Assembly (NCBI RefSeq): GCF_013694245.2
Contig: NZ_CP059322.2
Span: 492,001-556,000, forward strand
Direction of reading: 5' to 3'
DNA: 64,000 nucleotides
Origin: Micromonospora ferruginea
Lineage (GTDB): Bacteria > Actinomycetota > Actinomycetes > Mycobacteriales > Micromonosporaceae
Each line of letters starts with the position of its first letter. The stretch's first letter is position 1. The translations under genes and the position numbers were made by a program. This document shows positions 7,920 to 16,893 of this stretch, one piece after another. Below the pieces are notes generated by a model. That model did no database searches. It was given only the letters and a program-made list of their open reading frames with translations, and was not told the origin of the DNA.

Positions 7920-9067
7920 AGGTCCGTCACCCCCGCCTCCTCGCGGAGGGCAGCCACGATCCCGGGCAGCTCGGCGAGGAACCGCTCCACGTCCGCCTCG
8001 GTGGTCTCCCGGTGCAGCGACACCCGCACGTTGCCGTGCGACAGCACCCCCATCGCCTCCAGCACGTGCGACGGGCGCAGCGTCGACGACGTGCACGACG
8101 AGCCGGAGGAGACCGCGAAGCCCCGCCGGTCCAGCGCGTGCAGCAGCGCCTCGCCGTCGACGTACAGGCAGGAGAACGTCACCAGGTGGGGGAGCCGGTC
8201 CACCGGGTCGCCGACCACCTCGACGTCCGGCACCTCCGCCGCCACCCGGGCCCGGATCCGGTCCACCAGCGGCGCCAGCCGGGCCGCCTCCGCCGCCGCG
8301 TCGGCCGCCGCCGCGCGCAGGCTCGCCGCCGCGGCCACCACCGCCGGCAGGTTCACCACCCCCGGGGTACGCCCCGACTCCCGCTCGTCGGCCGGGTAGG
8401 GCGACTCCCACCGGGTGCCCTTGCGCACCACCAGCAGGCCGACGCCGGGCGGCCCGCCCCACTTGTGCGCGCTGGCGGTGAGCACCGACCAGCCCGCCGG
8501 CAGCGGCGCCCGGCCGACGAGCTGCGCCGCGTCCACGTACAGCGGGACCCCCGCCTCGGCGCACCGCTCGGCCGCGGCCGGCACCGGCTGCACCGTGCCC
8601 ACCTCGTGACTGGCCCCGATCAGCGCGGCCAGCGCCACGCCGGGGGCGGCCACCGCCGCCGCCCAGGCGTCCAGGTCCAGCCGGCCGAGCCGGTCCACGG
8701 GTACGGAGACCGCGTCGCCCCCGGCCGCGGCGTGCCGCTGCGCGGCGTGCAGCACCGCCGAGTGCTCGATCGCCGAGTGCACGAGCGTCGCGCCGGCCCG
8801 CCGCCGCCCGACCAGGCCACCCAGCACGGCGGCGTGCGCCGCGGTCGTACCGCTGGGGGTGAAGGACAGCTCGTCGGCGCGGACGCCGAGCGTGTGCGCG
8901 GCGGCCTCCCGGGCGGCGTCCAGGAGCTGGCGGGCCCGGCGGGCCGGCGCGTAGAGCCGGGCCGGGTCGGCCCAGCCGTCGTCCAGGGCGGCCAGCAACG
9001 CCTGCCGCGCGACCGGATGCAGCGGCGCGGCGCTGGCCGCGTCCAGGTAGACCGGGGAGGCGCTCAT
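7916..9067 (-). CDS. Cysteine desulfurase (NifS/IscS-like)
   Basis: 383 residues, PLP-dependent class V aminotransferase fold. The lysine in SAHKWGGPPG binds PLP; the catalytic cysteine is in SSGSSCTSSTLRPSHVLEAMG, a long-loop arrangement typical of IscS-like enzymes. It opens with SASPVYLDAASAAPLHP; ATG at 9067. The frame upstream to 9247 crosses the divergent promoter region of ctaC and is not used. Co-transcribed and overlapping with the TusA-like gene, it probably forms a persulfide relay. Confidence 0.92.
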   Translation of the reverse strand: MSASPVYLDAASAAPLHPVARQALLAALDDGWADPARLYAPARRARQLLDAAREAAAHTLGVRADELSFTPSGTTAAHAAVLGGLVGRRRAGATLVHSAIEHSAVLHAAQRHAAAGGDAVSVPVDRLGRLDLDAWAAAVAAPGVALAALIGASHEVGTVQPVPAAAERCAEAGVPLYVDAAQLVGRAPLPAGWSVLTASAHKWGGPPGVGLLVVRKGTRWESPYPADERESGRTPGVVNLPAVVAAAASLRAAAADAAAEAARLAPLVDRIRARVAAEVPDVEVVGDPVDRLPHLVTFSCLYVDGEALLHALDRRGFAVSSGSSCTSSTLRPSHVLEAMGVLSHGNVRVSLHRETTEADVERFLAELPGIVAALREEAGVTDL

Positions 9068-9237
9068 GAGGTTCCACGCTATCGCTCCGGTATGCCCAAG
9101 ATCCCCCCGATGGGGGCGGACAGTGACCCCAAGACGGTCAGGCCCGCCATGGTCGAGTAATCTGCGACCGTCGGTGACGCCTTTGCCGTCGGTGTCAGGG
9201 AAACAACCGCCGCGGCGCGCTAGGGAGGCAGGACCAG

Positions 9238-10197
9238 GTGGTCGCAAGGAGTTCGGAGGTACGGCCGTCGGCCGTACGGCACAGCGCTTCCCCGGGGGCC
9301 GGTGGACGCCGGCGGCGTGGTGCTGGTCGACTCGCCGGGCTCGGTCTCGGCGGAGCGGCGCTGCTGGTTGTGCTCACCGGCTGTGACGTCGGCAAGACGT
9401 TCGGCGGGTTCGGCTGGCCGCAGGGTGGCATCACGCCCGAGTCGCACCGGATGTACGACCTGTGGATCGCGTCCTGCATCGCGGCGCTCGCGGTCGGCGT
9501 GTTCGTCTGGGGCCTGATCTTCTGGTGCGTGATCCGCTACCGCAAGCGCGGCAACGAGCTGCCGGTGCAGACCCGCTACAACCTGCCGATGGAGTTCCTC
9601 TACACCATCGCGCCGATCCTCGTCGTCTCCGTGCTCTTCTACTACACCGCGGTCGTGCAGACCGACGTGAACAAGGAGTCGAAGAACCCGGACGTCACCG
9701 TCGAGGTCGTCGCGTTCAAGTGGAACTGGCAGTTCAACTACCGCGACGGGCAGGGCCGCGACGCCAACACCGTCGCCTCGGTGCTGGGCACCAGCGAGGT
9801 CATCCCGGTGCTGGTACTGCCGAGCGGCCGGTCGATCCGGTTCGAGGAGCAGAGCCGCGACGTCATCCACTCGTTCTGGGTGCCGGAGCTGCTGTTCAAG
9901 CGCGACGTCATGCCGGGCAGCATCCGTAACACCTTCGAGGTCTCCAGCATCGACACGGAGGGCGCGTTCGTCGGCCGCTGCGCCGAGCTGTGCGGCAGCT
10001 ACCACGCCTTCATGAACTTCGAGCTGCGGGTGGTCTCGCCGGAGAAGTACGAGCAGTTCCTGGCCGCCAAGAAGGGCGGCAGCTCGACCCAGGACGCGCT
10101 CAAGGCGATCGGCGTGGCCGAGTACGCCACCACCACCAAGCCGTTCGACACGCGGCGTAACACCGCCAACTTCAACCCGTCCGACGCGGGCAGCTGA
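9238..10197 (+). CDS. ctaC: Cytochrome c oxidase subunit II (aa3 type)
   Basis: 319 residues. Binds the CuA centre of the terminal oxidase. A basic N-terminus and hydrophobic stretch lead to lipobox LTGC (Cys49), so it is probably a lipoprotein. Two transmembrane helices follow (about 75-98 and 117-137). The CuA ligands are visible: His in VIHSFWVPEL and GRCAELCGSYHAFM (CxxxCxxxHxxM). GTG at 9238 follows GGGAGG. Subunit IV follows 11 bases on; subunit I (ctaD) is not adjacent. Confidence 0.95.
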   Translation: MVARSSEVRPSAVRHSASPGAGGRRRRGAGRLAGLGLGGAALLVVLTGCDVGKTFGGFGWPQGGITPESHRMYDLWIASCIAALAVGVFVWGLIFWCVIRYRKRGNELPVQTRYNLPMEFLYTIAPILVVSVLFYYTAVVQTDVNKESKNPDVTVEVVAFKWNWQFNYRDGQGRDANTVASVLGTSEVIPVLVLPSGRSIRFEEQSRDVIHSFWVPELLFKRDVMPGSIRNTFEVSSIDTEGAFVGRCAELCGSYHAFMNFELRVVSPEKYEQFLAAKKGGSSTQDALKAIGVAEYATTTKPFDTRRNTANFNPSDAGS

Positions 10198-10208
10198 GGG
10201 GGTCCGGC

Positions 10209-10637
10209 ATGAAGACCGAATGGAAGATCTTCCTGACCATCGCCGCGTTCCTGCTCGGCGCGACGATCCTCTACGGCGCCTGGACGTACGCCGACAGCGG
10301 CGGCCACGTCGAGTGGATCGGCACCGTGGCGCTGCTGCTGTCGTTCCTGCTCTGCACGATGTGCGGCGGCTTCTTCTGGTTCGTCTCCCGCCGGATCGAC
10401 CTGCGCCCGGAGGACCGGGCGGACGGTGAGATCGCCGACGGCGCCGGCGAGATCGGCTTCTTCAGCCCGGGCAGCTACTGGCCGTTCGGCCTGGCCCTGG
10501 CCGCCGCGATCGCCGGCCTGGGGCTCGTGTTCTGGCAGTTCTGGCTGCTGGGCCTGGGCCTGCTGGCAGTGATCTTCGCCGCCTGCGGCCTGCTCTTCGA
10601 GTACTACTCGGGCACCCGCCGCACCGCCGAGCACTGA
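10209..10637 (+). CDS. ctaF: Cytochrome c oxidase subunit IV
   Basis: 142 residues with four hydrophobic helices (about 7-27, 38-60, 89-110 and 112-132), matching the actinobacterial subunit IV that packs on the aa3 oxidase. Starts MKTEWKIFLTIA. It follows ctaC at 11 bp, so both are likely one transcript ending at the hairpin downstream. Confidence 0.92.
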   Translation: MKTEWKIFLTIAAFLLGATILYGAWTYADSGGHVEWIGTVALLLSFLLCTMCGGFFWFVSRRIDLRPEDRADGEIADGAGEIGFFSPGSYWPFGLALAAAIAGLGLVFWQFWLLGLGLLAVIFAACGLLFEYYSGTRRTAEH

Positions 10638-10651
10638 CCCGTACCTCCGCC

Positions 10652-10692
10652 GCAGGCCCGCGCCCCCTCCGGGGCCGCGGGCCTGCCGCTTT
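10652..10692 (+). terminator. Terminator after ctaF
   Basis: Inverted repeat GCAGGCCCGCG-CCCC / GGGGCCGCGGGCCTGC with one bulged base and a CTCC loop, followed by CGCTTTT. It starts 14 bases past the ctaF stop. Confidence 0.85.
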
Positions 10693-10726
10693 TCCCCGCC
10701 CGCCTCCCTCCCTCCCTCCTCCCTCA

Positions 10727-10787
10727 GTCGATCATGAAGTTGACGGCATCGACCGTCCGAATTGTCCCCGCCAACTTCATGATCGAC
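10727..10787. repeat. Inverted repeat, GATCATGAAGTTG type
   Basis: Perfect 16-bp arms GTCGATCATGAAGTTG (10727-10742) and CAACTTCATGATCGAC (10772-10787) around a 29-base spacer. Much AT-richer than the surroundings. No coding role visible. Confidence 0.85.
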
Positions 10788-10819
10788 GGGGCGGGTCTCG
10801 TCGGGCGCGTTCAACCCTT

Positions 10820-10883
10820 TGGTGATCAAGGAGATTGTGTCCACGGGGCTCTCCGTGTCGACGCGAACTCCTTGGTCGACATC
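10820..10883. repeat. Imperfect inverted repeat, GATCAAGGAG type
   Basis: TGATCAAGGAG near 10821 faces CTCCTTGGTCGAC near 10868, with a shorter inner pair GTGTC/GACGC-like. It is a second unit in the series after ctaF. Confidence 0.6.
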
Positions 10884-10949
10884 GTTGGGGGTTGGGGGCG
10901 TCCACGGTGGGCGTGGGGTTTGCCTGGTGCGGGGGCGGGTGCTGCCGGC

Positions 10950-10997
10950 GATCTTGGTAGGAAGCGGCCCCTCCGGGGGCGGGTTGATACCAAGGTC
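10950..10997. repeat. Inverted repeat, GATCTTGGTA type
   Basis: GATCTTGGTA (10950-10959) faces TACCAAGGTC (10988-10997) with one mismatch, enclosing a GGCCCCTCCGGGGGC inner hairpin. Third unit in the series. Confidence 0.65.
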
Positions 10998-11236
10998 TGT
11001 GGAGTGCTCGGGAAGTGGGAGTCAGTTCTCGGTGGGTGGACCGTGGGCTCTGGGTGGAGGCTGCACGAGCGGTGCCGGCGCTGCTGTGGTGCCTGGTCCG
11101 GCGCGCCGGGTCCGTTGCCGGGCTGCTCAGCCTGCCCGCTCGGCGGGCGTCCGGTGGGCCGGAGCGGGTGCCTGGGCGGCGTCGACGGAGACGCGGGCCG
11201 CGGGCCCAGGGGTTGGCCGTCGGTGGTGCGGGTGGG

Positions 11237-11443
11237 TCAGGCGGCGTGGCGGTGGGTGGGGCGCGGGGTGCGCCGGCGGGACCGCGCCGACGGGCGGAAC
11301 GTGACGGTGGCGATCAGCACGGCCGCGCCGCAGCCGGTGCAGGCCAGCTCGGGGCAGTCGGCGCCGTGCCCGTCGCCGCAGGGCGGCGTCTCGAACAGCA
11401 CGACGCCCTCGCAGGTGTCGCAGTGGAGCTCGCGATCCGACAC
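11237..11443 (-). CDS. Small CxxC zinc-ribbon-like protein
   Basis: 68 residues, function unknown. Two cysteine pairs, HCDTCEG near the N-terminus and ACTGCGAAV in the middle, plus an intervening CGDGHGADC, suggest a zinc-binding ribbon; the C-terminus is Arg/Thr/His rich. GTG at 11443 is supported by GAGGAG eight bases upstream, so the longer frame to 11545 is not used. Lies downstream of trpD on the same strand, separated by about 120 bases. Confidence 0.7.
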   Translation of the reverse strand: MSDRELHCDTCEGVVLFETPPCGDGHGADCPELACTGCGAAVLIATVTFRPSARSRRRTPRPTHRHAA

Positions 11444-11566
11444 GGGCGTCTCCTCTCGCTCCGGGTGCCCGGCGGTGGCGGGGAGCCGTCGGCCCCACCG
11501 AACCATCGCCCTAAAGCGGAAAATTACTCCCCTGTAGTTTGGCACGCGGGTACGACACGCACCCGG

Positions 11567-12613
11567 TCAGGCGGCGCGGGCGACCGCCAGCCAGCGGTCC
11601 AACGTGGCCGCCGCCGAGCCCGAGTCGACCGACTCGGCGGCCCGGCCGAGGTTGGCGCGCAGCGCCTCGTGCAGGTCGCCGTCGAGCGGGCCCTGGGTGG
11701 CCAGCGCCACCGCGGCGTTCACCAGCACGGCGTCGCGTACCGGGCCGGTCTCGCCGGCCAGCAGCCGCCGGACCACGTCGGCGTTGTAGACCGCGTCTCC
11801 GCCCCGCAGGTCGGCGAGGGTGGCCCGGGGCACCCCGAGCTCCGTCGCGTCCAGCAGCGCCTCCCTGACGGTGCCCTGCTGGGCCACCCAGACCCGGGTC
11901 GGCGCGCCGGTGCTGAACTCGTCCAGCCCGTCCTCGCCCCGGACCACGATCGCCGAGTCGCCGCGGGCGGCGAACACGGCCGCCATCACCGGCGCCATCC
12001 GCTGGTCGAAGCAGCCGACCGCGCCCGCGCGGGGGCGGGCCGGGTTGGTCAGCGGGCCGAGGAAGTTGAACGCCGTGGGTACGCCGATCTCGCGCCGGAC
12101 CGGGCCGGTGTGCCGCATGCCGGGGTGGAACCGGGCGGCGAAGCAGAAGCCGATGCCGGCCTCGGTGACGCAGCGGGCCACCTGCTCCGGCGCCAGGTCG
12201 AGCGGCACGCCGAGCTGCTCCAGCACGTCCGCCGTGCCGCAGGACGAGGACGCGGCCCGGTTGCCGTGCTTGACCACCCGGACGCCCGCCCCGGCGACCA
12301 CCAGCGCCGCCATGGTGGAGATGTTGACGGTGTGGGCGAGGTCGCCGCCGGTGCCGACCACGTCGAGCGCGGTGGCGCGTACGTCCTCGGGCAGCTCCAC
12401 CGGGACGGCGCGGGTGAGCATCGCCTCGACGAGGCCGCCCAGCTCGGCCGGCGTCTCGCCCTTGGTGCGCAGCGCCACGGCGAAGCCGGCGATCTGCGCC
12501 GGGGTGGCCGAGCCGGCCATGATCTCGCCCATCGCCCAGGCGGTGTCGGCGGTGGAGAGCTCCTCGCCGCGCAGCAGCGCGTTGAGCAGAAGCGGCCAGG
12601 TCCGTTCGCCCAT
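11567..12613 (-). CDS. trpD: Anthranilate phosphoribosyltransferase
   Basis: 348 residues. Second step of tryptophan synthesis: transfers phosphoribosyl from PRPP to anthranilate. Motifs seen: [17 protein letters not shown] (PRPP-binding GTGGD), [18 protein letters not shown] (the KHGNR motif) and [12 protein letters not shown] at 12613 with GGGAGG upstream. Other trp genes are not nearby, as is usual in actinobacteria where trpD lies beside the cytochrome oxidase genes. Confidence 0.95.
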   Translation of the reverse strand: MGERTWPLLLNALLRGEELSTADTAWAMGEIMAGSATPAQIAGFAVALRTKGETPAELGGLVEAMLTRAVPVELPEDVRATALDVVGTGGDLAHTVNISTMAALVVAGAGVRVVKHGNRAASSSCGTADVLEQLGVPLDLAPEQVARCVTEAGIGFCFAARFHPGMRHTGPVRREIGVPTAFNFLGPLTNPARPRAGAVGCFDQRMAPVMAAVFAARGDSAIVVRGEDGLDEFSTGAPTRVWVAQQGTVREALLDATELGVPRATLADLRGGDAVYNADVVRRLLAGETGPVRDAVLVNAAVALATQGPLDGDLHEALRANLGRAAESVDSGSAAATLDRWLAVARAA

Positions 12614-12690
12614 GGCGGGCCTCCCGAGCGGCGTGAAGTGAAGCGGTTGGGGCGCGCCACGGCCGCGTCGCCGTGGCGCCGCGGGGTGGA

Positions 12691-13089
12691 TCAGGCCGCG
12701 GCGTGCGTGCGGCGCAGCAGTTCGGCGACGGTGCTGCCGGCGGTCACCGGGTCCAGCGGGTGGGTGAGGGTGGCGTCGACCTCGGCGTACGCGGCCAGCC
12801 AGCGGTCGGCGGCGCGGGCCAGCACCACGCAGGTCGGCGGCGCGTCGTCCCGGTCGTCCTTGATCTGCCGGGCGATGCCGATGCCGCCGCCGGGGCTCGC
12901 CTCGCCGTCGAGCACGAGCAGGTCGATCTCGTAGTCGTCGACCAGCCGGACGCAGCCGGCGTAGTCGTCGGCCTCGACGAACTCGATCTCGATGCCGGGC
13001 GCCGGACGGGTGCCGACGGCGAGCCGCATCCGGTCCCGGACCTTCGGGTCGTCGCTGTAGAGCAGGACGGTGCAAAGACGATCGCTCAT
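12691..13089 (-). CDS. Receiver-like (CheY-fold) stand-alone protein
   Basis: 132 residues. The fold pattern looks like a response-regulator receiver with no output domain: VLLYSDD at the N-terminus, [12 protein letters not shown] at the phospho-acceptor position, and CVVLARA at the later strand. The usual switch Lys is not obvious, so phosphorylation is uncertain. ATG at 13089, with GGGAG about ten bases upstream. It lies between ctaG and trpD on the same strand. Confidence 0.7.
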   Translation of the reverse strand: MSDRLCTVLLYSDDPKVRDRMRLAVGTRPAPGIEIEFVEADDYAGCVRLVDDYEIDLLVLDGEASPGGGIGIARQIKDDRDDAPPTCVVLARAADRWLAAYAEVDATLTHPLDPVTAGSTVAELLRRTHAAA

Positions 13090-13136
13090 CGTGACGTGGC
13101 TCCCACCTCGTAGCTGCCCGCTGATCGTAGCGGGCG

Positions 13137-14123
13137 TCACATTCCGCCGGTGGGACCGGCCCCGGCCCCGGCGCCCGCCTGGGCGGCGCGTTCGCGGGCC
13201 TCCTGGCGGTCGAGCTCGCGGTCCAGCCGGCGGGCCTCCCGCTCGGACTGCTTGATCCACTGCACCACCAGCACGGCCAGCATGGTGACGCTGACGAACT
13301 CGCCGCCGGCCCAGAGGATGCCGCCGGCGACCACCTGGTCGTTGCGGGGGTCGGACCAGGCCAGGTGCAGCGACGGGTACCAGTCGCCGCCGAGCAGCGT
13401 GGTGCTCTGCATGATGGTCAGCCCGAGCACCGTGTGGAACGGCACCGACAGCAGCATGAGCAGCGCGCGGGCCGGGTACGGCCAGCGGCCGGGCAGCGGG
13501 TCCAGGCCGAGCAGCGGCCAGAAGAAGACGCAGCCGGTCATGATGAAGTGCGCGTGCACCAGCTCGTGCGCCCACTCGTGGCGCAGCGTGAACTCGTAGA
13601 GGTTGGTGAAGTAGAGCACGAACGGGTTCGCCACGAAGATGGCGAACGCCACCAGCGGGAAGCTGTAGACCCGGGCCACCCGGCTGTGCACCACCGCGAG
13701 CAGCCGCTTGCGGGGCCGCACCGGCAGCGTGCGCAGGGCCAGCGTCACCGGCGCGCCGAGCGCCAGGAAGATCGGCGCGACCATCGACAGCACCATGTGC
13801 TGCACCATGTGCACCGACACCAGCGCGGTGTCGTACGCGCCGAGCCCGCTGACCGTGACCAGCGCGATGCCGCCGAGGCCGGGGCCGAGGAACGCCACGG
13901 TGCGCAGCACCGGCCACCGGTCGCCGCGCAGCCGCAGCCGGTGCACCCCGTAGAGGTAGAGCCCGGCGGCGAGCACCAGGCCGAGCGTGAGCCAGCTCTC
14001 CAGCCGGGTCTCGGTGAGCACCCGGGCCACGGTGAACGGCGGCGGAGCGGCCTCGCCGCCCGCCGCCAGCGTCGTCGGGCCGACGACCGAGGTGGCGGCG
14101 AGGATCTGATCGACGTGCAGCAC
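13137..14123 (-). CDS. ctaG: Cytochrome c oxidase assembly protein, CtaG (caa3) family
   Basis: 328 residues with about seven or eight transmembrane helices. Histidine-containing helices ([34 protein letters not shown]) match the caa3_CtaG family implicated in copper insertion into the oxidase. The C-terminus is a charged, Gly/Ala-rich cytoplasmic tail. GTG start at 14123. Divergent from ctaE, whose product is part of the same oxidase. Confidence 0.88.
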   Translation of the reverse strand: MLHVDQILAATSVVGPTTLAAGGEAAPPPFTVARVLTETRLESWLTLGLVLAAGLYLYGVHRLRLRGDRWPVLRTVAFLGPGLGGIALVTVSGLGAYDTALVSVHMVQHMVLSMVAPIFLALGAPVTLALRTLPVRPRKRLLAVVHSRVARVYSFPLVAFAIFVANPFVLYFTNLYEFTLRHEWAHELVHAHFIMTGCVFFWPLLGLDPLPGRWPYPARALLMLLSVPFHTVLGLTIMQSTTLLGGDWYPSLHLAWSDPRNDQVVAGGILWAGGEFVSVTMLAVLVVQWIKQSEREARRLDRELDRQEARERAAQAGAGAGAGPTGGM

Positions 14124-14231
14124 GCTTTTCAGGGTAGGTCAGGCGAAGCGGACGACCACGATCGGGCCACTGCGGGCCCGGGTTTGCCACCCCGCTGATC
14201 GTCGGTCCCGGTCAAGGGCAATAATGACCGC

Positions 14232-14831
14232 GTGACTGCGGCCCCAGCCATTGACAAGAGCCGGATCCACTCCCTGACGCGTCCCAACATGGTGAGCGTC
14301 GGGACGATCGTGTGGCTCTCCAGCGAACTCATGTTCTTCGCGGCGCTGTTCGCGATGTACTTCTCGATCCGCGCGGCGGCGCCGGAGCAGTGGGAGAAGC
14401 ACACCGAGGTCCTGAACATCCCGTACGCGACCACCTTCACGGTGATCCTCGTGCTCTCCTCGGTGACCTGCCAGCTCGGTGTCTTCGCGGCCGAGAAGGG
14501 CGACGTCCACGCCCTGCGCCGGTGGTTCACGATCACCTTCGTGATGGGTCTGATCTTCGTGCTCGGCCAGGCGAACGAGTACCGGACCCTGGTGCACGAG
14601 GGCGTCAAGATCAATGAAGACGGTTACGGGTCGATGTTCTACCTGACCACCGGCTTCCACGGTCTGCACGTGACCGGCGGGCTGATCGCCTTCATCATCT
14701 TCATGGTCCGTACCACCATGGGCCGGTTCACCCCGGCCCAGGCGACCTCGGCGATCGTCGTGTCCTACTACTGGCACTTCGTCGACGTCGTGTGGATCGG
14801 GCTGTACGCCATGATCTACTGGCTTCAGTGA
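14232..14831 (+). CDS. ctaE: Cytochrome c oxidase subunit III
   Basis: 199 residues with five transmembrane helices, the short actinobacterial form. Motifs [31 protein letters not shown] and [11 protein letters not shown] are typical. The GTG start at 14232 gives [20 protein letters not shown]. First gene of the ctaE-qcrC-qcrA-qcrB cluster that encodes the bcc-aa3 supercomplex partners. Confidence 0.95.
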   Translation: MTAAPAIDKSRIHSLTRPNMVSVGTIVWLSSELMFFAALFAMYFSIRAAAPEQWEKHTEVLNIPYATTFTVILVLSSVTCQLGVFAAEKGDVHALRRWFTITFVMGLIFVLGQANEYRTLVHEGVKINEDGYGSMFYLTTGFHGLHVTGGLIAFIIFMVRTTMGRFTPAQATSAIVVSYYWHFVDVVWIGLYAMIYWLQ

Positions 14832-14903
14832 TCTTGGCGCGTCACGAACCGCGCCGCTGCTCCGTCCCCTGAGACAAGGTCCAACCGGTTAAGGACACAG
14901 GTC

Positions 14904-15737
14904 ATGACTTCTGACAACGACCGCCGACGCGGTCTGCTCGCGCGGCTGCGCGGGCGGCCCGTAGCGCGCAGCAGGGGCCGCCGCCGGCTGGGTGCCGCGG
15001 TCCGGCTGGCCGCCGCGCTGATGCTGGCCGGTGGCGCCTACACCGTCTTCGCCCCGGGCGTGCAGGCGCAGGACAACCCGCCGCTGACCGCCGCCGCCAA
15101 CGAGGGCAAGGCGCTGTTCGACGTGAGCTGTGTGACCTGTCACGGTCGCAACGCCCAGGGCGTCGAGGGTCGGGGCCCGAGCCTGATCGGCGTCGGGTCG
15201 GCCTCGGTCGAGTTCCAGGTCAGCAGCGGTCGCATGCCGATGGCCCGGCAGGAGGCCCAGGCCATGCGCAAGCCGCCGGTCTTCACCGACGAGCAGGTGC
15301 GCCAGCTCGGGCAGTACGTCCAGGAGCTCGGTGGCGGCCCGCAGGTGCCGTCGGGCAACCTGCGCGAGGGCGCCAACATGTCCACCGGTGGCGAGCTGTT
15401 CCGGATCAACTGCTCGCAGTGCCACGCGTTCGGCGGCGGCGGCGGGGCCCTCTCCTCCGGCAAGTACGCGCCGAGCCTCAAGCCGGCCAGCGACCGGCAG
15501 ATCTACGCCGCGATGCTGAGCGGCCCGCAGAACATGCCGGTGTTCGGCGACAACCAGATCACTCCCCAGGAGAAGGCGGACATCATCGCCTACATCCAGG
15601 AGACCCTGAAGAGCGACCAGGACCAGGGCGGTTTCAACCTGGGCCGGTACGGCCCGTCGACCGAGGGTCTGGCGATCTTCCTGGTCGGCATCGTCGCGCT
15701 GGTCTTCGCGAGCCTGTGGATCGCGGGCAAGTCGTGA
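14904..15737 (+). CDS. qcrC: Ubiquinol-cytochrome c reductase dihaem cytochrome c subunit
   Basis: 277 residues. Carries electrons from the bc1 complex to the aa3 oxidase. Two haem-attachment motifs, CVTCH and CSQCH, show it is a dihaem cytochrome cc, as in actinobacteria that lack soluble cytochrome c. A basic N-terminus with one hydrophobic helix (about 28-48) acts as signal anchor, and a second helix (about 253-273) anchors the C-terminus. ATG at 14904. Confidence 0.96.
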   Translation: MTSDNDRRRGLLARLRGRPVARSRGRRRLGAAVRLAAALMLAGGAYTVFAPGVQAQDNPPLTAAANEGKALFDVSCVTCHGRNAQGVEGRGPSLIGVGSASVEFQVSSGRMPMARQEAQAMRKPPVFTDEQVRQLGQYVQELGGGPQVPSGNLREGANMSTGGELFRINCSQCHAFGGGGGALSSGKYAPSLKPASDRQIYAAMLSGPQNMPVFGDNQITPQEKADIIAYIQETLKSDQDQGGFNLGRYGPSTEGLAIFLVGIVALVFASLWIAGKS

Positions 15738-15804
15738 CCCGGCCGAACGTCTGTATCATTGCCCTGGTGCCGGCCACCGGCGCCACGCGTAGCGAGGTGA
15801 CGGC

Positions 15805-16893
15805 ATGAGCACCCACACCGAGCACCAGGCCCCGCAGGGTCGGGAGCCGGTCGACGTGAACGACCCCCGGCTCTCCCGGTTCGACATCGTGCAGGAGGGC
15901 GCCCGGCGGGACGACATCGAGATCGTCCACTACGAGGAGCAGGTGGTCCGGGGCAGCAAGGCCGAGCGCCGGCTGACCCGTACGGTCGCCATGATGTTCC
16001 TGCTGACCGGCCTCTTCGCCACCGCGTTCCTGGCGATCTACATCTGGTGGCCGTGGCAGTGGGAGGCCGGTCGCGGTGGCGACAAGCTCTACACCCCGCT
16101 GCTCGGGCTGACCCTCGGCCTGGCCCTCCTCGGCATCGGCTTCGGCATCCTGACCTGGGGCAAGAAGCTGCTGCCCAAGGAGGTCTCGATCCAGGACCGG
16201 CACGACCAGGTCGACAACCCGGAGGATCGCAAGATCACCGGTGAGACCATGCTCTACCTGGCCGACGAGCTGGGTGTGAAGCGTCGCCCGCTGCTCGGCA
16301 TCTCGCTGCTCGCCGGCTTGGCGCCGGTCGGCGCGGTCGCCGCGGCGCCGCTGATCGGTGGCCTGATCGAGCAGCCGCACAAGAACAACCAGATGTTCAC
16401 CACCGGCTTCGCGCCGGCCGAGGGCGGCGAGAAGATCCGGCTGATCCGCGAGGACGGCCGGCCGATCCGCCCGGCGGACGTCAGCGTCGGTGGCCAGCTC
16501 ACCGTGTTCCCGGGGATCGAGGGCGGGGTCAGCAACAAGCACGCCGACTCGCCGACCCTGCTGATCCACCTGCGTGAGGACGACGCGCAGAAGTCGCGCG
16601 CCGCCAACGAGCGCAAGGGCCACGGCGACTACATGTGGGGCAACTACGTCGCGTTCTCCAAGATCTGCACGCACGCCGGTTGCCCGGCCAGCCTCTACGA
16701 GCAGCAGACCAACCGGCTGCTCTGCCCCTGCCACCAGTCCCAGTTCCTCATCACCGACAACGCCAAGCCGATCTTCGGCCCGGCGAACCGGCCGCTGCCC
16801 CAGCTGCCGATCGAGGTGGACGAGGAGGGCTTCTTCGTGGCGAGGTCCGACTACACCGAGACCATCGGTCCCGACTTCTGGGAGCGGCCATGA
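15805..16893 (+). CDS. qcrA: Ubiquinol-cytochrome c reductase Rieske iron-sulfur subunit
   Basis: 362 residues. Three transmembrane helices lie in the N-terminal half (about 58-78, 94-115 and 165-185), then the Rieske domain with the [2Fe-2S] motifs CTHAGCP and CPCHQSQF. The long N-terminus with three helices is the actinobacterial form. ATG at 15805 with GAGG upstream. Its stop overlaps the qcrB start (ATGA). Confidence 0.96.
   Translation: MSTHTEHQAPQGREPVDVNDPRLSRFDIVQEGARRDDIEIVHYEEQVVRGSKAERRLTRTVAMMFLLTGLFATAFLAIYIWWPWQWEAGRGGDKLYTPLLGLTLGLALLGIGFGILTWGKKLLPKEVSIQDRHDQVDNPEDRKITGETMLYLADELGVKRRPLLGISLLAGLAPVGAVAAAPLIGGLIEQPHKNNQMFTTGFAPAEGGEKIRLIREDGRPIRPADVSVGGQLTVFPGIEGGVSNKHADSPTLLIHLREDDAQKSRAANERKGHGDYMWGNYVAFSKICTHAGCPASLYEQQTNRLLCPCHQSQFLITDNAKPIFGPANRPLPQLPIEVDEEGFFVARSDYTETIGPDFWERP

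Larger units (their letters stand above)
10693..11236. other. Repeat-rich stretch with no supported gene
   Basis: About 540 bases between the ctaF terminator and a small minus-strand gene. It holds three separate inverted repeats (10727-10787, about 10820-10883, 10950-10997), then G-rich sequence. Open frames here have no ribosome-binding sites and an unusual Gly/Cys/Trp-rich composition, so I regard them as non-coding. Confidence 0.7.

Noticed and set aside
10819..11304. Open frame after ctaF
   Set aside because: Overlaps palindromic repeats, has no ribosome-binding site and an implausible Gly/Cys/Trp composition.
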